Of a stretch of 64,000 nucleotides of DNA, positions 35,472-44,928 are shown piece by piece. A program made the position numbers and the translations under genes. Under the pieces are notes generated by a model that was not told the origin of the DNA, ran no database searches, and worked only from the letters and a program-made list of their open reading frames with translations. Source of the stretch: Streptococcus oralis (lineage in GTDB: Bacteria > Bacillota > Bacilli > Lactobacillales > Streptococcaceae). Location of the stretch: assembly GCF_021497945.1 (NCBI RefSeq), contig NZ_CP046524.1, positions 1,399,501 through 1,463,500 of the forward strand, given 5' to 3'. The number at the start of each line of letters is the position of its first letter. Position 1 is the first letter of the stretch.

Positions 35472-35513
35472 AGAAAAATCACTCCTGTAAAGTTGACTTA
35501 CAAAAGTGATTTC
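35472..35513 (-). terminator. Terminator of brnQ
   Basis: AAATCACT and AGTGATTT pair, with an inner GTAA/TTAC pairing, then TTCTTTTTT on the minus strand. Confidence 0.85.
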
Positions 35514-35520
35514 TATTTTT

Positions 35521-36846
35521 TTATTCCATCTCAAAAACATCACTCTCTTGCTTGTTTGGTAGAACCAGTGAAAGCAAGATTCCGATAATAGCTGGCACTA
35601 GCCATGGTAGAGAGGCAGCTGCAAATGGAAGAGCATTGACGAGATTTGCTAGAAACTCAATCTTAAAAGAACTTCCAAGGACGCTTGCAAGAGCAATTGC
35701 TGTGACAACTCCCATTGTTAGTTGCATACCCGGTTTTGATAGGGGTACAAACTTATTAACAATTACAATCATCACAATGGCAATAGTGATTGGATACAAG
35801 ATTACCAATACTGGAATTGAGTACTTGATAATCGCATCCAAACCGAGGTTTGCAATGGCAAATCCAATCAAGGTAAAGGCAGTTGTATAAACCTTGTAGC
35901 TGATTTGTGGGAAACGTCCGTTAAAGAACTCAGCTGTAGATACGATCAAGCCAACTGTCGTTGTGAAGCAGGTTACAGTTACCATGGCAGCAAGGAAGAG
36001 TTGAGCCGTTGAACCAAAGATTTCCTGAGTAGCTTGCGACAAGATATAAACACCTGGTGTTCCACCCTTCATTGCTTCTGCTGGTACCGGGAAGTGATTT
36101 CCAAGGAATCCTAAACCGATGTAAAGAGCACTAAAAGCAAGAGCTACAACGATACCAACAACCCAAATAGTTGAAATGTACTCTTTCTTACTTGAGAATC
36201 CAAGTTGTTTCAAGGTTTGAACAGCAATCACACTAAAAGCCACTGAGGCAAGGGCATCCAAGGTGTTATAACCTTCTAGGAAACCTGTACCAAAGGCAGA
36301 AGATTGATAGGCTGCTGAAGCTGCTTGAGGACTGGTTCCACCATATTTGAAGGCACCTAGTACAACTAGGATAACGATCAACAAAGCAAAGACTGGCGTT
36401 AAAATACGTCCGATTCGATCCAAAATCTTTGAAGGATTGAGTGAAATCAGATAGGCTGCTGCAAAGTAAAGCACAGTAAAGACAATCAATCCTAGACCTT
36501 TATTTGCTTCAGACAAGAGGGGGCTAATCCCAACTTCGTAAGCTGTTGTTGCTGTACGCGGAATGGCAAAGAAGGGGCCAATCGATAGATAGAGGACTGC
36601 AAGATAAAGCGTCGCAAACCAAGGTGAGATTTTCTTAGAAATCTCATAAATGTATCCTTTAGGATTGAGCGTTCCGATGATAAGCGTTAGGACAGCAATC
36701 CCGACACCCGAAAATACAAAACCTGCAATGGCAGGAAGAAACTGTTCTCCAGATAGGGCACCTAGAGAAGGCGGAAAGATCAAGTTCCCCGCACCAAAAA
36801 ATATTCCAAACAGGAGCAAACCTGTTAGGGCACCTTTTTTAGCCAT
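35521..36846 (-). CDS. brnQ: Branched-chain amino acid transporter BrnQ
   Basis: A 441-aa LIVCS-family sodium/branched-chain amino acid symporter with 12 membrane segments. The N-terminal FFGAGNLIFPPSLG motif is the family hallmark, and IPRTATTAYEVG is also typical. Monocistronic. A perfect 24-bp palindrome lies about 80 bases upstream. Supply of Ile/Leu/Val links it functionally to CodY, although no good CodY box is visible here. Confidence 0.95.
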   Translation of the reverse strand: MAKKGALTGLLLFGIFFGAGNLIFPPSLGALSGEQFLPAIAGFVFSGVGIAVLTLIIGTLNPKGYIYEISKKISPWFATLYLAVLYLSIGPFFAIPRTATTAYEVGISPLLSEANKGLGLIVFTVLYFAAAYLISLNPSKILDRIGRILTPVFALLIVILVVLGAFKYGGTSPQAASAAYQSSAFGTGFLEGYNTLDALASVAFSVIAVQTLKQLGFSSKKEYISTIWVVGIVVALAFSALYIGLGFLGNHFPVPAEAMKGGTPGVYILSQATQEIFGSTAQLFLAAMVTVTCFTTTVGLIVSTAEFFNGRFPQISYKVYTTAFTLIGFAIANLGLDAIIKYSIPVLVILYPITIAIVMIVIVNKFVPLSKPGMQLTMGVVTAIALASVLGSSFKIEFLANLVNALPFAAASLPWLVPAIIGILLSLVLPNKQESDVFEME

Positions 36847-36922
36847 AAAGAATCTCCTTCATATTTCTAAAATACTGACCTAGTATATCACGAATAAGAG
36901 TATGAAAAAAGCATCACGAAGT

Positions 36923-36946
36923 AAATATTGAATGTTTTCAATATTT
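36923..36946. promoter_or_regulatory. Perfect palindrome upstream of brnQ
   Basis: AAATATTGAA and TTCAATATTT are exact inverted repeats around TGTT. They lie about 40 bases upstream of the brnQ -10 candidate TATACT. The regulator is unknown. Confidence 0.6.
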
Positions 36947-36965
36947 TTAAAAATAAGAATTATCT

Positions 36966-37004
36966 AAAAACAAAATCCCTCACTCAGTTGGAGCCGAGCA
37001 AGGG
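36966..37004 (-). terminator. Terminator of the nitroreductase-to-rhodanese operon
   Basis: CCCTTGCTCGG pairs with CTGAGTGAGGG (several G-T) and is followed by ATTTTGTTTTT on the minus strand. Confidence 0.8.
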
Positions 37005-37031
37005 AAGATTAGGCTTTATCGCCATATAGGT

Positions 37032-37322
37032 TTAAAGATTTTCAAAGGCCGTCATTCCACCTTGGACATTGATAACCTTGCATCCATGCTCCTCTAAGAA
37101 CTGGCAAGCACGAGCTGATTTCATTCCAGATTTGCAAATGACATAATGCAAGAGGTCCTTATCCAATCGATCATAGATATCAGCTAATTGACTAAGTGGT
37201 AGGTTCTGAGCACCTTCTAAATGAAGAGCTTCAAATTCTTCTACTTCTCTCACATCTAATACAGAAAGGGGCTCTTTCTGGTAAAGTTGGTAAAATTTGT
37301 CAAAAACAATTTCTTTCATCAT
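37032..37322 (-). CDS. Single-domain rhodanese-like protein
   Basis: A 96-aa sulfurtransferase-type domain with LDVREVEEFEALHLEGAQNLPL at the N-terminus and the active-site Cys in VICKSGMKSARA near residue 66. Role: carrying a persulfide sulfur to an unknown acceptor. Last gene of the operon, 18 bases after prdX. Confidence 0.88.
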   Translation of the reverse strand: MMKEIVFDKFYQLYQKEPLSVLDVREVEEFEALHLEGAQNLPLSQLADIYDRLDKDLLHYVICKSGMKSARACQFLEEHGCKVINVQGGMTAFENL

Positions 37323-37340
37323 TTCTTCTTTTTGATGCCA

Positions 37341-37832
37341 TTAAGGCAAGATTAAAACCCCATAGGTAAATCCAATCGACTCTAAAAATCGGAACAAGTC
37401 TTGGGTTTTAATAAAGATGGTCTTTTCATTAGTATTGGGATGAAAAGTCATGATATCCTCCGATACAATGTCCTTATCAAAATAAACTAGAATGTCTTTT
37501 TCATCATTATTTAACAAACCAAAAGGTGATACCGTTCCTGCTGGTAAGGTCATTTTCTCAGCCAAGGAGTCCAATGAGGCCATGCGAATCCGATCGGCTC
37601 CCACTTGAACTTTAAAGTCATCCATATCCAATCGTTTCTTGTCATCCATTATGAGCAGATAGTACTGAGTTTTCTTCCTATTGGTCAAAAACATGGACTT
37701 AGTCCGGACTCCTTCCATTCCTTCAATATAGCTATCTGCCTGCTCTGTCGTAAATACAGGTGGGTGCTCCACCACATCAAAGGTGATTCCCAACTCTTGC
37801 AACTTATTAGCTACTTGTTGATAAGCATCCAT
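37341..37832 (-). CDS. prdX: ProXp-ala/YbaK-type aminoacyl-tRNA editing protein
   Basis: A 163-aa trans-editing deacylase that clears mischarged Ala-tRNA(Pro). The family signatures VEHPPVFTTEQADSYIE, DDKKRLDMDDF, GTVSPFGLLNN and TFHPNTNEKT are present and place it nearer PrdX than E. coli YbaK. AAAGGAG precedes the ATG. It lies between the UDG gene and the rhodanese gene. Confidence 0.85.
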   Translation of the reverse strand: MDAYQQVANKLQELGITFDVVEHPPVFTTEQADSYIEGMEGVRTKSMFLTNRKKTQYYLLIMDDKKRLDMDDFKVQVGADRIRMASLDSLAEKMTLPAGTVSPFGLLNNDEKDILVYFDKDIVSEDIMTFHPNTNEKTIFIKTQDLFRFLESIGFTYGVLILP

Positions 37833-37844
37833 AGTTTTTCTCCT

Positions 37845-38429
37845 TTATTGATGAATAATCTTTTGTACCAATGTTTGCAATTCTAGCACCACTTCTGACT
37901 CAAACCAAGGATTCTTAGCCATCCAGATTTGATTTCGTGGTGAGGGGTGCACCAGAGGGAAAAATTCTGGTAGATAGTCTTTGTAATGTTTTACCCTTTC
38001 TGTTACCTTGCCACTAACTTTCTCATGTAAATAGTAGGCTTGGGCATACTGGCCAATCAAAAGGGTTAATTCAATATTGGGACATCCCTTGAGGAGTTGC
38101 GGATGCCATTTTTCTGCAAATCCTGAGCGCGGCGGTAAATCACCTGACTTGCCATGCCCTGGAAAGTAGAAATCCATGGGCAGAACTGCAAAATAACCTG
38201 AATTGTAAAAGGTTTCTTCGTCTACACCTAACCAATCTCGCAAGCGATCGCCACTCTTATCCTTCCAATAAATCCCAGCTTCTTGTGTTTTAAGTCCAGG
38301 GGCCTGACCGACAATATTGATACGAGCAGTTTTTGGCGCCGCAAAGAGAGGTTCGATTCCACGTTCTGTATAGCTGGTATTCTGTGGATCCGCCATAATG
38401 GCCTGCTTGATTCTTTCGATTTGAGACAT
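37845..38429 (-). CDS. Uracil-DNA glycosylase family protein
   Basis: A 194-aa protein from the ATG at 38427-38429 (MSQIERIKQAI). It has the superfamily pattern NIVGQAPGLKTQ near residue 38 (motif A) and VHPSPRN near 165 (motif B, with the catalytic-loop His), plus a central LLIGQYAQ. It is not the canonical Ung. The A motif lacks the GQDPYH sequence and the overall layout is that of small Mug/UdgX-like relatives of uncertain substrate. Cotranscribed with pepV and prdX. Confidence 0.8.
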   Translation of the reverse strand: MSQIERIKQAIMADPQNTSYTERGIEPLFAAPKTARINIVGQAPGLKTQEAGIYWKDKSGDRLRDWLGVDEETFYNSGYFAVLPMDFYFPGHGKSGDLPPRSGFAEKWHPQLLKGCPNIELTLLIGQYAQAYYLHEKVSGKVTERVKHYKDYLPEFFPLVHPSPRNQIWMAKNPWFESEVVLELQTLVQKIIHQ

Positions 38430-38482
38430 CTGTTTTCCCTCCAAAAAGAAGTCCAAGCATACAATCTCAGACTTCTATCGTT

Positions 38483-39883
38483 TTATTTGATTAATTCATA
38501 GATAGCTTCTGCATAGATTGCTGCTGCTCGGAAGAGATCGTCTAAGGCGATGAATTCATTGGCTTGGTGCATGGTGTCAATTGAGTCTGGGAACATAGCT
38601 CCGTAAGCAACACCACGTTCTAGCAAGCGGCCAAAGGTACCACCACCGATGACTTGTTCGTGACCTTGAAGCCCAGTTTGTTTTTCATAAACATTCAACA
38701 AGGTTTGCACAAGTGGATCTTCCATCGGTACATAGTGAGGTGTATGACCATGTTCAGAAAGGCTAACAGAAGCAACTGGCAAGTTTTCTAGGATTGACTT
38801 GATTTGCTCTGGGCTTGTTCCTTTTGGATAACGGAAGTTAAGAGCAATCGTATTGTCAGCACTTGCTTCGTCAAAGCGGAAGACACCCGCATTCATAGAA
38901 AGGGCACCCATCTTTTCATCCACATGAGCCACCTTGAGATTTTCACCCTCATGGTCATTCAAGAGAATCTTACCCGCGATGTCGAGGTAGTCTTTGGCTG
39001 GTCCAGCAAAGTTAAATTGGCTGAGGAAGAGTGCTAGGTAAGTAGCTCCATTGACACCTGAAGCAGGCATAGCACCATGAGCTGATTTACCAATGATGGT
39101 AACCTTGTATTGACCGTTTTCTTCTTGGAGTTCTCCTCTAAGTTTGTGCTCTGCAACAAAGGCATCTAGTTTAGCTTGCAAGTCAGCCAAGTCACCTGAA
39201 ACGACTGCTGTCGCTGATTCAGGTACCATATTTTCACGTAAACCACCTGTGAAGCTGTGAAGACGGGCTGCACCTGCATTTTCACCTGCAAAGTGGAGGT
39301 ATTCTGTGATATTCCCTTTTTCACCATTGATGATTGGGAATTCAGCATCTGGAGAGAAGCCAAAGTCTGGTTTTGCAAGTCCTACATGTTCAAAGTAATA
39401 GTCCATGTCTGCCCAGCCTGACTCTTCGTCTGTTCCGACAATGAAACGAACTTTCTTAGAAGTTGGAAGGCCCAATTCTTTGATGATTTTCAAACCATAA
39501 TAACAAGCTGTTGTAGGACCCTTGTCGTCTGAAGCTCCACGCGCATAAAGGCGACCGTCTTTGATGGTTGGTGTGTAAGGGTCTGTATCCCAACCGCTAC
39601 CAGCAGGCACCACGTCCATGTGGGCAAAAATTCCAAGAACTTCTTCTCCATGACCAAACTCAAAATGTCCAGCATAGTTATCGACATTCTTAGTTGGGTA
39701 GCCATCACGGTCTGCGATTTCAAGGAATTTTTCCAATGCTTTTACTGGACCAGGTCCAAAGGGATGCTGCGCATCTGCCTTGCTATCATCACGTTCTGAG
39801 TTGATTTCCAAAAGGCTAAACAAGTCAGCCAAGAGGTCTTCTTTGCGTTTTTCTACTTCTGCTGTAAAATCAATTGCTGTCAT
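38483..39883 (-). CDS. pepV: Dipeptidase PepV (M20 family)
   Basis: A 466-aa metallodipeptidase with broad specificity. Metal ligands: His88 and Asp90 in FAHMDVVPAG, Asp in YARGASDDKGPT near 119, Glu pair in GTDEESGW near 154, and a C-terminal His in the HQANEF segment. A lid domain lies at about 185-380. It starts 12 bases after the nitroreductase stop. Confidence 0.95.
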   Translation of the reverse strand: MTAIDFTAEVEKRKEDLLADLFSLLEINSERDDSKADAQHPFGPGPVKALEKFLEIADRDGYPTKNVDNYAGHFEFGHGEEVLGIFAHMDVVPAGSGWDTDPYTPTIKDGRLYARGASDDKGPTTACYYGLKIIKELGLPTSKKVRFIVGTDEESGWADMDYYFEHVGLAKPDFGFSPDAEFPIINGEKGNITEYLHFAGENAGAARLHSFTGGLRENMVPESATAVVSGDLADLQAKLDAFVAEHKLRGELQEENGQYKVTIIGKSAHGAMPASGVNGATYLALFLSQFNFAGPAKDYLDIAGKILLNDHEGENLKVAHVDEKMGALSMNAGVFRFDEASADNTIALNFRYPKGTSPEQIKSILENLPVASVSLSEHGHTPHYVPMEDPLVQTLLNVYEKQTGLQGHEQVIGGGTFGRLLERGVAYGAMFPDSIDTMHQANEFIALDDLFRAAAIYAEAIYELIK

Positions 39884-39895
39884 TTTTTCTTCCTT

Positions 39896-40501
39896 CTATC
39901 TTTTCTCGATAATTTCATCTACTGGCAAGCGGTAGCTTGGTTCCAATTTTTCATCTGTGTAACCCACTGTGATCAAAAGTTCTGGACGGAATCGGTCTTC
40001 GATTTCTAAAACTTCGTTGGCTTTTGATTTGTCAAATCCAAGGATAATATTAGAACCGATTCCTTGGTCTGTCAAAGCGAGAACCAAGTTCATGGCAACC
40101 AAACCTGCATTGAGGGCTAGGTAGTCACTGACTTGTTGCTCACTGTAACGCGCAAACTCGGCAGGCAAATTCTTCATAAAATATTGAAGTTGCTCTTCAG
40201 AGAAGTTCTTTGCACCACCAACGCGGGCAATCTTGCGGGCACGTTTGGCAAAGTCTGTATCTGTAAATAGGGCAATGGTTACAGGCGCTGATGATACCTG
40301 CTCAAAGTTCGAACCATAAGCCAATTTTGCCAGTTCGGCATTTTTCTCACGAACAACCACAAACTTCCATGGTTGGCTGTTGTGGGCACTTGGGGCTAAA
40401 GTTGCGATTTCGATAGCCGTACGCACATCTTTGGGATCTACCGGTTTATCAGTAAAATGCTTGGTCGCATGACGTTTTTTATTTAATTCAAGAAATTTCA
40501 T
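39896..40501 (-). CDS. Nitroreductase family FMN protein
   Basis: A 201-aa flavin-dependent NAD(P)H oxidoreductase. N-terminal NKKRHATKHFTDKPV binds FMN phosphate. LAPSAHNSQPWKFVVV near residue 35 and the C-terminal GYTDEK are typical. The electron acceptor in the cell is unknown. First gene of the five-gene operon, with an extended -10 TAGAAT at 40534-40539. Confidence 0.88.
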   Translation of the reverse strand: MKFLELNKKRHATKHFTDKPVDPKDVRTAIEIATLAPSAHNSQPWKFVVVREKNAELAKLAYGSNFEQVSSAPVTIALFTDTDFAKRARKIARVGGAKNFSEEQLQYFMKNLPAEFARYSEQQVSDYLALNAGLVAMNLVLALTDQGIGSNIILGFDKSKANEVLEIEDRFRPELLITVGYTDEKLEPSYRLPVDEIIEKR

Positions 40502-40533
40502 AATCGATTTCCTTTTCTAATTCTACTGCTTCC

Positions 40534-40542
40534 ATTCTACCA
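40534..40542 (-). promoter_or_regulatory. Promoter of the nitroreductase operon
   Basis: TGG followed by TAGAAT on the minus strand, with CTGCAA 17 bases upstream as a -35. Confidence 0.6.
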
Positions 40543-40651
40543 TAATTTGAAAGAGCTTGCAGAGATTTTTCATAGAGTTAGTACTTCTTTCAAACTCTCT
40601 ACTACTAATTTGGAGCTATTTAAGTAGGTATCACTTTAGATTTGAAGCAAT

Positions 40652-40680
40652 CAAAAAGCAGGTGATAATTCACCTACTTT
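40652..40680 (-). terminator. Terminator of the lipoprotein gene
   Basis: AAAGTAGGTG pairs with CACCTGCTTT around six bases, then TTGATT on the minus strand. Confidence 0.8.
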
Positions 40681-40686
40681 CTCATA

Positions 40687-41208
40687 TTATTGACCAGATG
40701 TGTATGGAGCAACTGCTTTATACGCTGACTCCAGCGCTTTCTTCATTGTGTCACGTCCAGTTTTCAACTGTTGAACAAATAGAGTACGCGTTTGTTCTGG
40801 CACTACTGTATCATCAGAACCAATACTTGAAAGGCTTTCGTTAAATGACTCTCTTACAGTCTCCATAGACTTAAGCGCTGGTTCAACTTGGGCGTTATAT
40901 GCTTCTTTTCCACTCTCTGGAATTTTTTCCCCAATTTCAACTGCATGCTTTTTATAATTGTCGACTAGTTTACCAAAAACTTTCTTCACATCTCCAACAG
41001 TTTTAGCATTGTCAATTTCTTCATCGGTGATCAAAACAACCTCATTATTTTCTGTCTTTGAACTAGACGTTGTTGATGAGGTCTCTGAAGAAGTTTGCTC
41101 TACAGAACTTGAATTTTTAGTCGAAGAATCAGACGTTGTTTTCCCTGAACATGCTGCTAAAACAATAACAGATAAAAGAGCCATACTGGCTGTAATAATT
41201 TTCTTCAT
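40687..41208 (-). CDS. Ser/Thr-rich lipoprotein of unknown function
   Basis: A 173-aa predicted lipoprotein from the ATG at 41206-41208 (AAGGAGAAC upstream). The signal peptide ends in lipobox LAAC (Cys20). Residues 21-52 are almost all Ser, Thr, Glu and Lys, a wall-spanning linker. A helical domain of about 120 residues follows, with no recognised motif. Strong promoter TTGACA-17-TAGAAT and own terminator: an independently expressed surface protein. Confidence 0.8.
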   Translation of the reverse strand: MKKIITASMALLSVIVLAACSGKTTSDSSTKNSSSVEQTSSETSSTTSSSKTENNEVVLITDEEIDNAKTVGDVKKVFGKLVDNYKKHAVEIGEKIPESGKEAYNAQVEPALKSMETVRESFNESLSSIGSDDTVVPEQTRTLFVQQLKTGRDTMKKALESAYKAVAPYTSGQ

Positions 41209-41239
41209 AATGTTCTCCTTTATATTAAGAATTAAGTCC

Positions 41240-41268
41240 ATTCTATAACAAAATAATTTCAATGTCAA
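41240..41268 (-). promoter_or_regulatory. Promoter of the lipoprotein gene
   Basis: TTGACA (41263-41268), 17 bases, TAGAAT (41240-41245). Confidence 0.85.
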
Positions 41269-41342
41269 ACTTTAGCTAAACCATTTTTTCTAAATAATTC
41301 GACTACAAGCCTCACTTCCAAATAAGAGCGTCCATTTTATTT

Positions 41343-42182
41343 CTAACTTTGCAGGAAATCAAAATAATCCTTCACATCTTCTACATACCCATGCTTTTCA
41401 ATTAAACTAGCTAAGAGTTCTAGATTGTGCCCCCGATAGTTGCCTTCTCGGCGTAGTTCTTCATACATTTCGATAAAGGGGAGCCCCTTGGATTTGGCCA
41501 ATTCCCACTCCGCTTCATAGTCATAAGCGACTTTACGAAAATGGATATTGACCAATTCCCCATCCTCAACTTCTATCACGGCATACTGGGCACGGTGATT
41601 TTTTAACTTTTCCCAATCAAAATAGGGCATGCCAATCGTACCTGGATTGATGATTTGTTGTCCTCGGCTTCCATAACGAAGCAACTGCTTGTGGACATGA
41701 CCATAGACTGCCACGTCCGTTTCCTCATCTAGGAGTTGGTCAAATTTATCTGTATCATTGTCAACCAGCAAGTCTCCTCCATAGTTCTTATCAGGCAAAT
41801 TATGAGAAAGAGAAAAGCGTAGTCCGTCAACTTCTTTCTTTTCTAGCAAAGGTAAGCTTCGTAGCCAGACAATCGTTGCAGGATCCATTCGCTCCATCAA
41901 ATACTGGGTCATACGCAAGAGCTGAACTTCCTGTGGGTCTTCTAAGCCATATTGCCCATCTAAAGCCTCTAAGACACAATCATCCCAATTGCCTCGAACA
42001 CTTGCAGTGATAGGAAGATCCTTTAGTAGAACAACCAGATCATTTGCACCTGGACCAGGGAGGAAAATGTCTCCCATGAGCCAATATTCACTGACTCCCT
42101 GAACTTTAGCATCTGCAATCACTGCTTCTAAGGCAGTCACATTTCCATGAATATCTGATAAAATTGCAATTTTATGGTTCAT
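41343..42182 (-). CDS. Calcineurin-like metallophosphoesterase (paralogue 1)
   Basis: A 279-aa metallophosphoesterase. The metal-binding motifs are ILSDIHGN (residues 7-14), [18 protein letters not shown] and YGHVHKQL. It resembles YfcE/MJ0936-type phosphodiesterases. The substrate is unknown. It overlaps the uvrC 3' end by 11 bases and is translated from within it. The gene at 55696-56538 is a close paralogue. Confidence 0.88.
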   Translation of the reverse strand: MNHKIAILSDIHGNVTALEAVIADAKVQGVSEYWLMGDIFLPGPGANDLVVLLKDLPITASVRGNWDDCVLEALDGQYGLEDPQEVQLLRMTQYLMERMDPATIVWLRSLPLLEKKEVDGLRFSLSHNLPDKNYGGDLLVDNDTDKFDQLLDEETDVAVYGHVHKQLLRYGSRGQQIINPGTIGMPYFDWEKLKNHRAQYAVIEVEDGELVNIHFRKVAYDYEAEWELAKSKGLPFIEMYEELRREGNYRGHNLELLASLIEKHGYVEDVKDYFDFLQS

Positions 42183-44019
42183 GATGGTTTCCTTCCGTTT
42201 GGTAATCTACTCTCTCTTCCGCCACTTGAGCCAACTCCACTTCTCCCTGAGGGTTCAACTTTCTTTTCACATCTTCTGCGACTGCTCTTGGCACACCCAC
42301 TTCGACAATTTCATCCACACTGGCTTCCTTGATTTTAGTGAGAGATTTAAAATGCTTCATGAGATTCTGCTTGCGTTTAGGTCCCAGACCGTCAATCCCA
42401 TCCAATTGAGATGAAAAAGAATTTTTGGAGCGCAGTTGGCGGTGGAAAGTGATAGCAAAGCGGTGTACCTCATCTTGGATGCGTTGGAGGAGGAAAAATT
42501 CCTGAGAATTACGAGACAACTCCACCACTTCCAGTGGATCTCCGAAGAGCAGTTCATGGGTTTGGTGCTTATCATTCTTTTGCAGACCTGCAATTGGGAT
42601 ATCCAAACCTAGCTCTTCTTGGATGACTTGCTTAGCTATATTGACTTGACCTTGCCCCCCATCGATGACGATCAAATCTGGCGGGGTTAAACCCTCACGC
42701 TGAACTCGTCCATAACGTCTGCGGATAACCTCACGCATACTAGCATAATCGTCTGGACCCACAACCGTTTTTATCTTGTACTTTCGGTAGTCCTTCTTAC
42801 TCGGTTTGCCATTGACAAAGACTACCATAGCTGAAACAGGGCTAGTTCCCATTATATTAGAGTTATCAAAGGACTCGATACGTACTGGGGTCGGGATTTG
42901 GAGCAAGCGTCCCAGATTTTCAATAGCTCCTTGGGTCTTTTCAACAGATTTTTCTAGCAGATTGAACTTCTGCTCCAGACTAACACGAGCATTTTTTATG
43001 GCTAGATTGACCAGTTGTTTTTTCTCTCCACGCTGGGGTTTGAGAATCTTGGTATCCACCAAGGCCTTGACTGCTTCTTCATCGATATCCTGCGGAATCA
43101 GCACTTCATTGGGAACCAGGTGGGATTTTTCTTGATAAAATTGCCCCACATAGGTCAAGAAGTCCTCATCCGGATCATTGTAGTAAGGGAAGAGATTGAC
43201 ATCCCGCTCGATGAGTTTTCCCTGACGAACAAAGAAAACCTGGACACACATCCAACCCTTGTCCACATAGTAGCCAAAGACATCGCGATTTTGAAGATCC
43301 TTAGCCATAACCCGTTGCTTGGTCCGAAGCGTTCCAATGGCCTGAATCAGGTCACGGTATTCCGCCGCACGTTCAAACTCCATACTTTGAGCTGCCTTTG
43401 CCATCTTCCCCTTGAGGTCATCGATGATTTTGTCATCCTGTCCTTTTAGGAAATCAGAAACCTCCTGAGCCATAGACTTGAAATAAGCCTCATCCTTCTT
43501 ACAGATAGTATGGGCCATACACTGGCCGATATGGTAGTAAAAACAGACTTTAGAGGGCGGGTTGGTACACTTACGAAAAGGGAAAATCCGATCTAGAAGC
43601 CGCTTGATTTCATTAGCTGCTCCCACATCTGGGTAGGGGCCAAAGTAGAGACCACCGTCCTTTTTTACCTGACGGGTGATGATCAAGCGAGGATAACGCT
43701 CATTGGTGATTTTGATAAAAGGATAGGACTTATCATCCTTGAGCATGATATTGTACTTGGGCTTGTTTTCCTTGATAAGGTTAATTTCCAGCAGAAGGGC
43801 TTCAATATTAGACTCAGTGACGATAAATTCAAAATCCACAATCTCAGATACCAGAGCTTCCGTCTTGGTATCGTGACTCCCACGAAAATAGGATCGTACG
43901 CGGTTGCGCAGATTTTTGGCCTTTCCGACATAAATAATGGTGCCATTTTTATCCTTGTGAATGTAACAACCGGGGCTGGTCGGCAAGAGCTCCAGTTTTG
44001 ATTTGATCAAGTTATTCAT
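42172..44019 (-). CDS. uvrC: Excinuclease ABC subunit C
   Basis: A 615-aa nucleotide-excision repair nuclease. It has a GIY-YIG domain ([22 protein letters not shown] near residues 15-38), a four-Cys region ([17 protein letters not shown] near 155), a UVR domain (near 205-240), a C-terminal endonuclease-V-like domain with IVIDGGQGQ near 465, and a helix-hairpin-helix end. I use the ATG at 44017-44019 (MNNLIKSK). TATAAT ends only six bases upstream, so the mRNA may be leaderless. Confidence 0.96.
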   Translation of the reverse strand: MNNLIKSKLELLPTSPGCYIHKDKNGTIIYVGKAKNLRNRVRSYFRGSHDTKTEALVSEIVDFEFIVTESNIEALLLEINLIKENKPKYNIMLKDDKSYPFIKITNERYPRLIITRQVKKDGGLYFGPYPDVGAANEIKRLLDRIFPFRKCTNPPSKVCFYYHIGQCMAHTICKKDEAYFKSMAQEVSDFLKGQDDKIIDDLKGKMAKAAQSMEFERAAEYRDLIQAIGTLRTKQRVMAKDLQNRDVFGYYVDKGWMCVQVFFVRQGKLIERDVNLFPYYNDPDEDFLTYVGQFYQEKSHLVPNEVLIPQDIDEEAVKALVDTKILKPQRGEKKQLVNLAIKNARVSLEQKFNLLEKSVEKTQGAIENLGRLLQIPTPVRIESFDNSNIMGTSPVSAMVVFVNGKPSKKDYRKYKIKTVVGPDDYASMREVIRRRYGRVQREGLTPPDLIVIDGGQGQVNIAKQVIQEELGLDIPIAGLQKNDKHQTHELLFGDPLEVVELSRNSQEFFLLQRIQDEVHRFAITFHRQLRSKNSFSSQLDGIDGLGPKRKQNLMKHFKSLTKIKEASVDEIVEVGVPRAVAEDVKRKLNPQGEVELAQVAEERVDYQTEGNHHEP

Positions 44020-44025
44020 AGTTCC

Positions 44026-44034
44026 ATTATAGCA
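44026..44034 (-). promoter_or_regulatory. Extended -10 promoter next to the uvrC start
   Basis: TGC and TATAAT, then six bases, then ATG: the expected +1 is the A of the start codon. Confidence 0.6.
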
Positions 44035-44055
44035 AAAAGGCCGTAACAGGACGAA

Positions 44056-44090
44056 CAAAAAGCCCCACCAATCACTTGTTGGAGAAGCTT
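44056..44090 (-). terminator. Terminator of the matrixin-like protease gene
   Basis: AAGCTTCTCCAA pairs with TTGGTGGGGCTT (G-T and one mismatch) and is followed by TTTTTG on the minus strand. Confidence 0.75.
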
Positions 44091-44120
44091 TGATTTCTTT
44101 TAAGATTGCACCGACTTCAT

Positions 44121-44822
44121 CTAGTCGCTACTGGTATAAAGTTCTTGAACAGCTGTCACATCCTGAGGCTGAATTCCATAGTAGGAACCTGCTGGCTGCA
44201 TGACAGAAGTTTCGTTGGTATGATCCAATCCGATGGCATGCCCCAACTCGTGCTCCGCCGTATGCACGATCCGTTCATAAGAATAACCATAACTTGGATT
44301 GGATAGATAATAATGATTCAGGCGAACCGTTACAGATATAAATTGATTGGTCAAGAGATTGGTTTGACTCTCGGCTTGACCAGCTACAGCTGTTGATCCA
44401 TCATTCATTTCACTTGCCACAATATCTGCTTGGCTAGAATCCGCTACCACCTCAAAGGTAAAGGCTCCCGTTTGATTCCAGTTCTTTATCGCTTCTGCAT
44501 AAGCAACTTGGAAAGTCTCATCCATCTGAGGGTCAATATAGATACGGGCTGAAGCTTGAGCCCACTTGCCTTGCGCGTGTTGGTGACTGTCTGTCTGAGA
44601 CAAGACTTCCAGCCTTCCCGTCTCCTGCCATTGATTCCAGCCACCTTGACCAATCTGGCTCATTTTTTCAACCTGATTGACCGCAGAATGAAAATCACCT
44701 GTCAGATACCAAACCACTCCAAAGGCAATGAGCAATAGAATGACCACGGTCCAAACCAGACGCCAGAAGAAACGCCAAATTCCCAAAAGAAATCGGAAAA
44801 ATAATCGAATAATCCAGAACAT
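44121..44822 (-). CDS. Membrane-anchored matrixin-like zinc metalloprotease
   Basis: A 233-aa protein with a basic, Trp/Phe-rich N-terminus, one membrane segment (about residues 18-40) and an extracellular metzincin domain. The zinc site [11 protein letters not shown] is complete (HExxHxxGxxH, near residue 190), followed by the Met-turn candidate SVMQPAG. There is no propeptide cysteine switch. AAGGTGGAG precedes the ATG. Monocistronic. The substrate is unknown, probably a surface protein. Confidence 0.88.
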   Translation of the reverse strand: MFWIIRLFFRFLLGIWRFFWRLVWTVVILLLIAFGVVWYLTGDFHSAVNQVEKMSQIGQGGWNQWQETGRLEVLSQTDSHQHAQGKWAQASARIYIDPQMDETFQVAYAEAIKNWNQTGAFTFEVVADSSQADIVASEMNDGSTAVAGQAESQTNLLTNQFISVTVRLNHYYLSNPSYGYSYERIVHTAEHELGHAIGLDHTNETSVMQPAGSYYGIQPQDVTAVQELYTSSD

Positions 44823-44840
44823 GACGCTCCACCTTTCATA

Positions 44841-44893
44841 AAAATAAGAATCTATCTTAAAATCGATGGTATCCCATAATCAAGATAGATTCT
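44841..44893 (-). terminator. Terminator of estA
   Basis: A 12-bp perfect stem, AGAATCTATCTT (44847-44858) with its complement (44882-44893), followed by TATTTTT on the minus strand. Confidence 0.88.
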
Positions 44894-44928
44894 CTATTTT
44901 ACTGAATAAAGCTGAAAGAAACCTAAAA

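Noticed and set aside
37341..40501. A dedicated peptide- or sulfur-metabolism system formed by nitroreductase, pepV, UDG, prdX and rhodanese
   Set aside because: The genes are cotranscribed, but their functions are unrelated household activities. No evidence supports a joint pathway.
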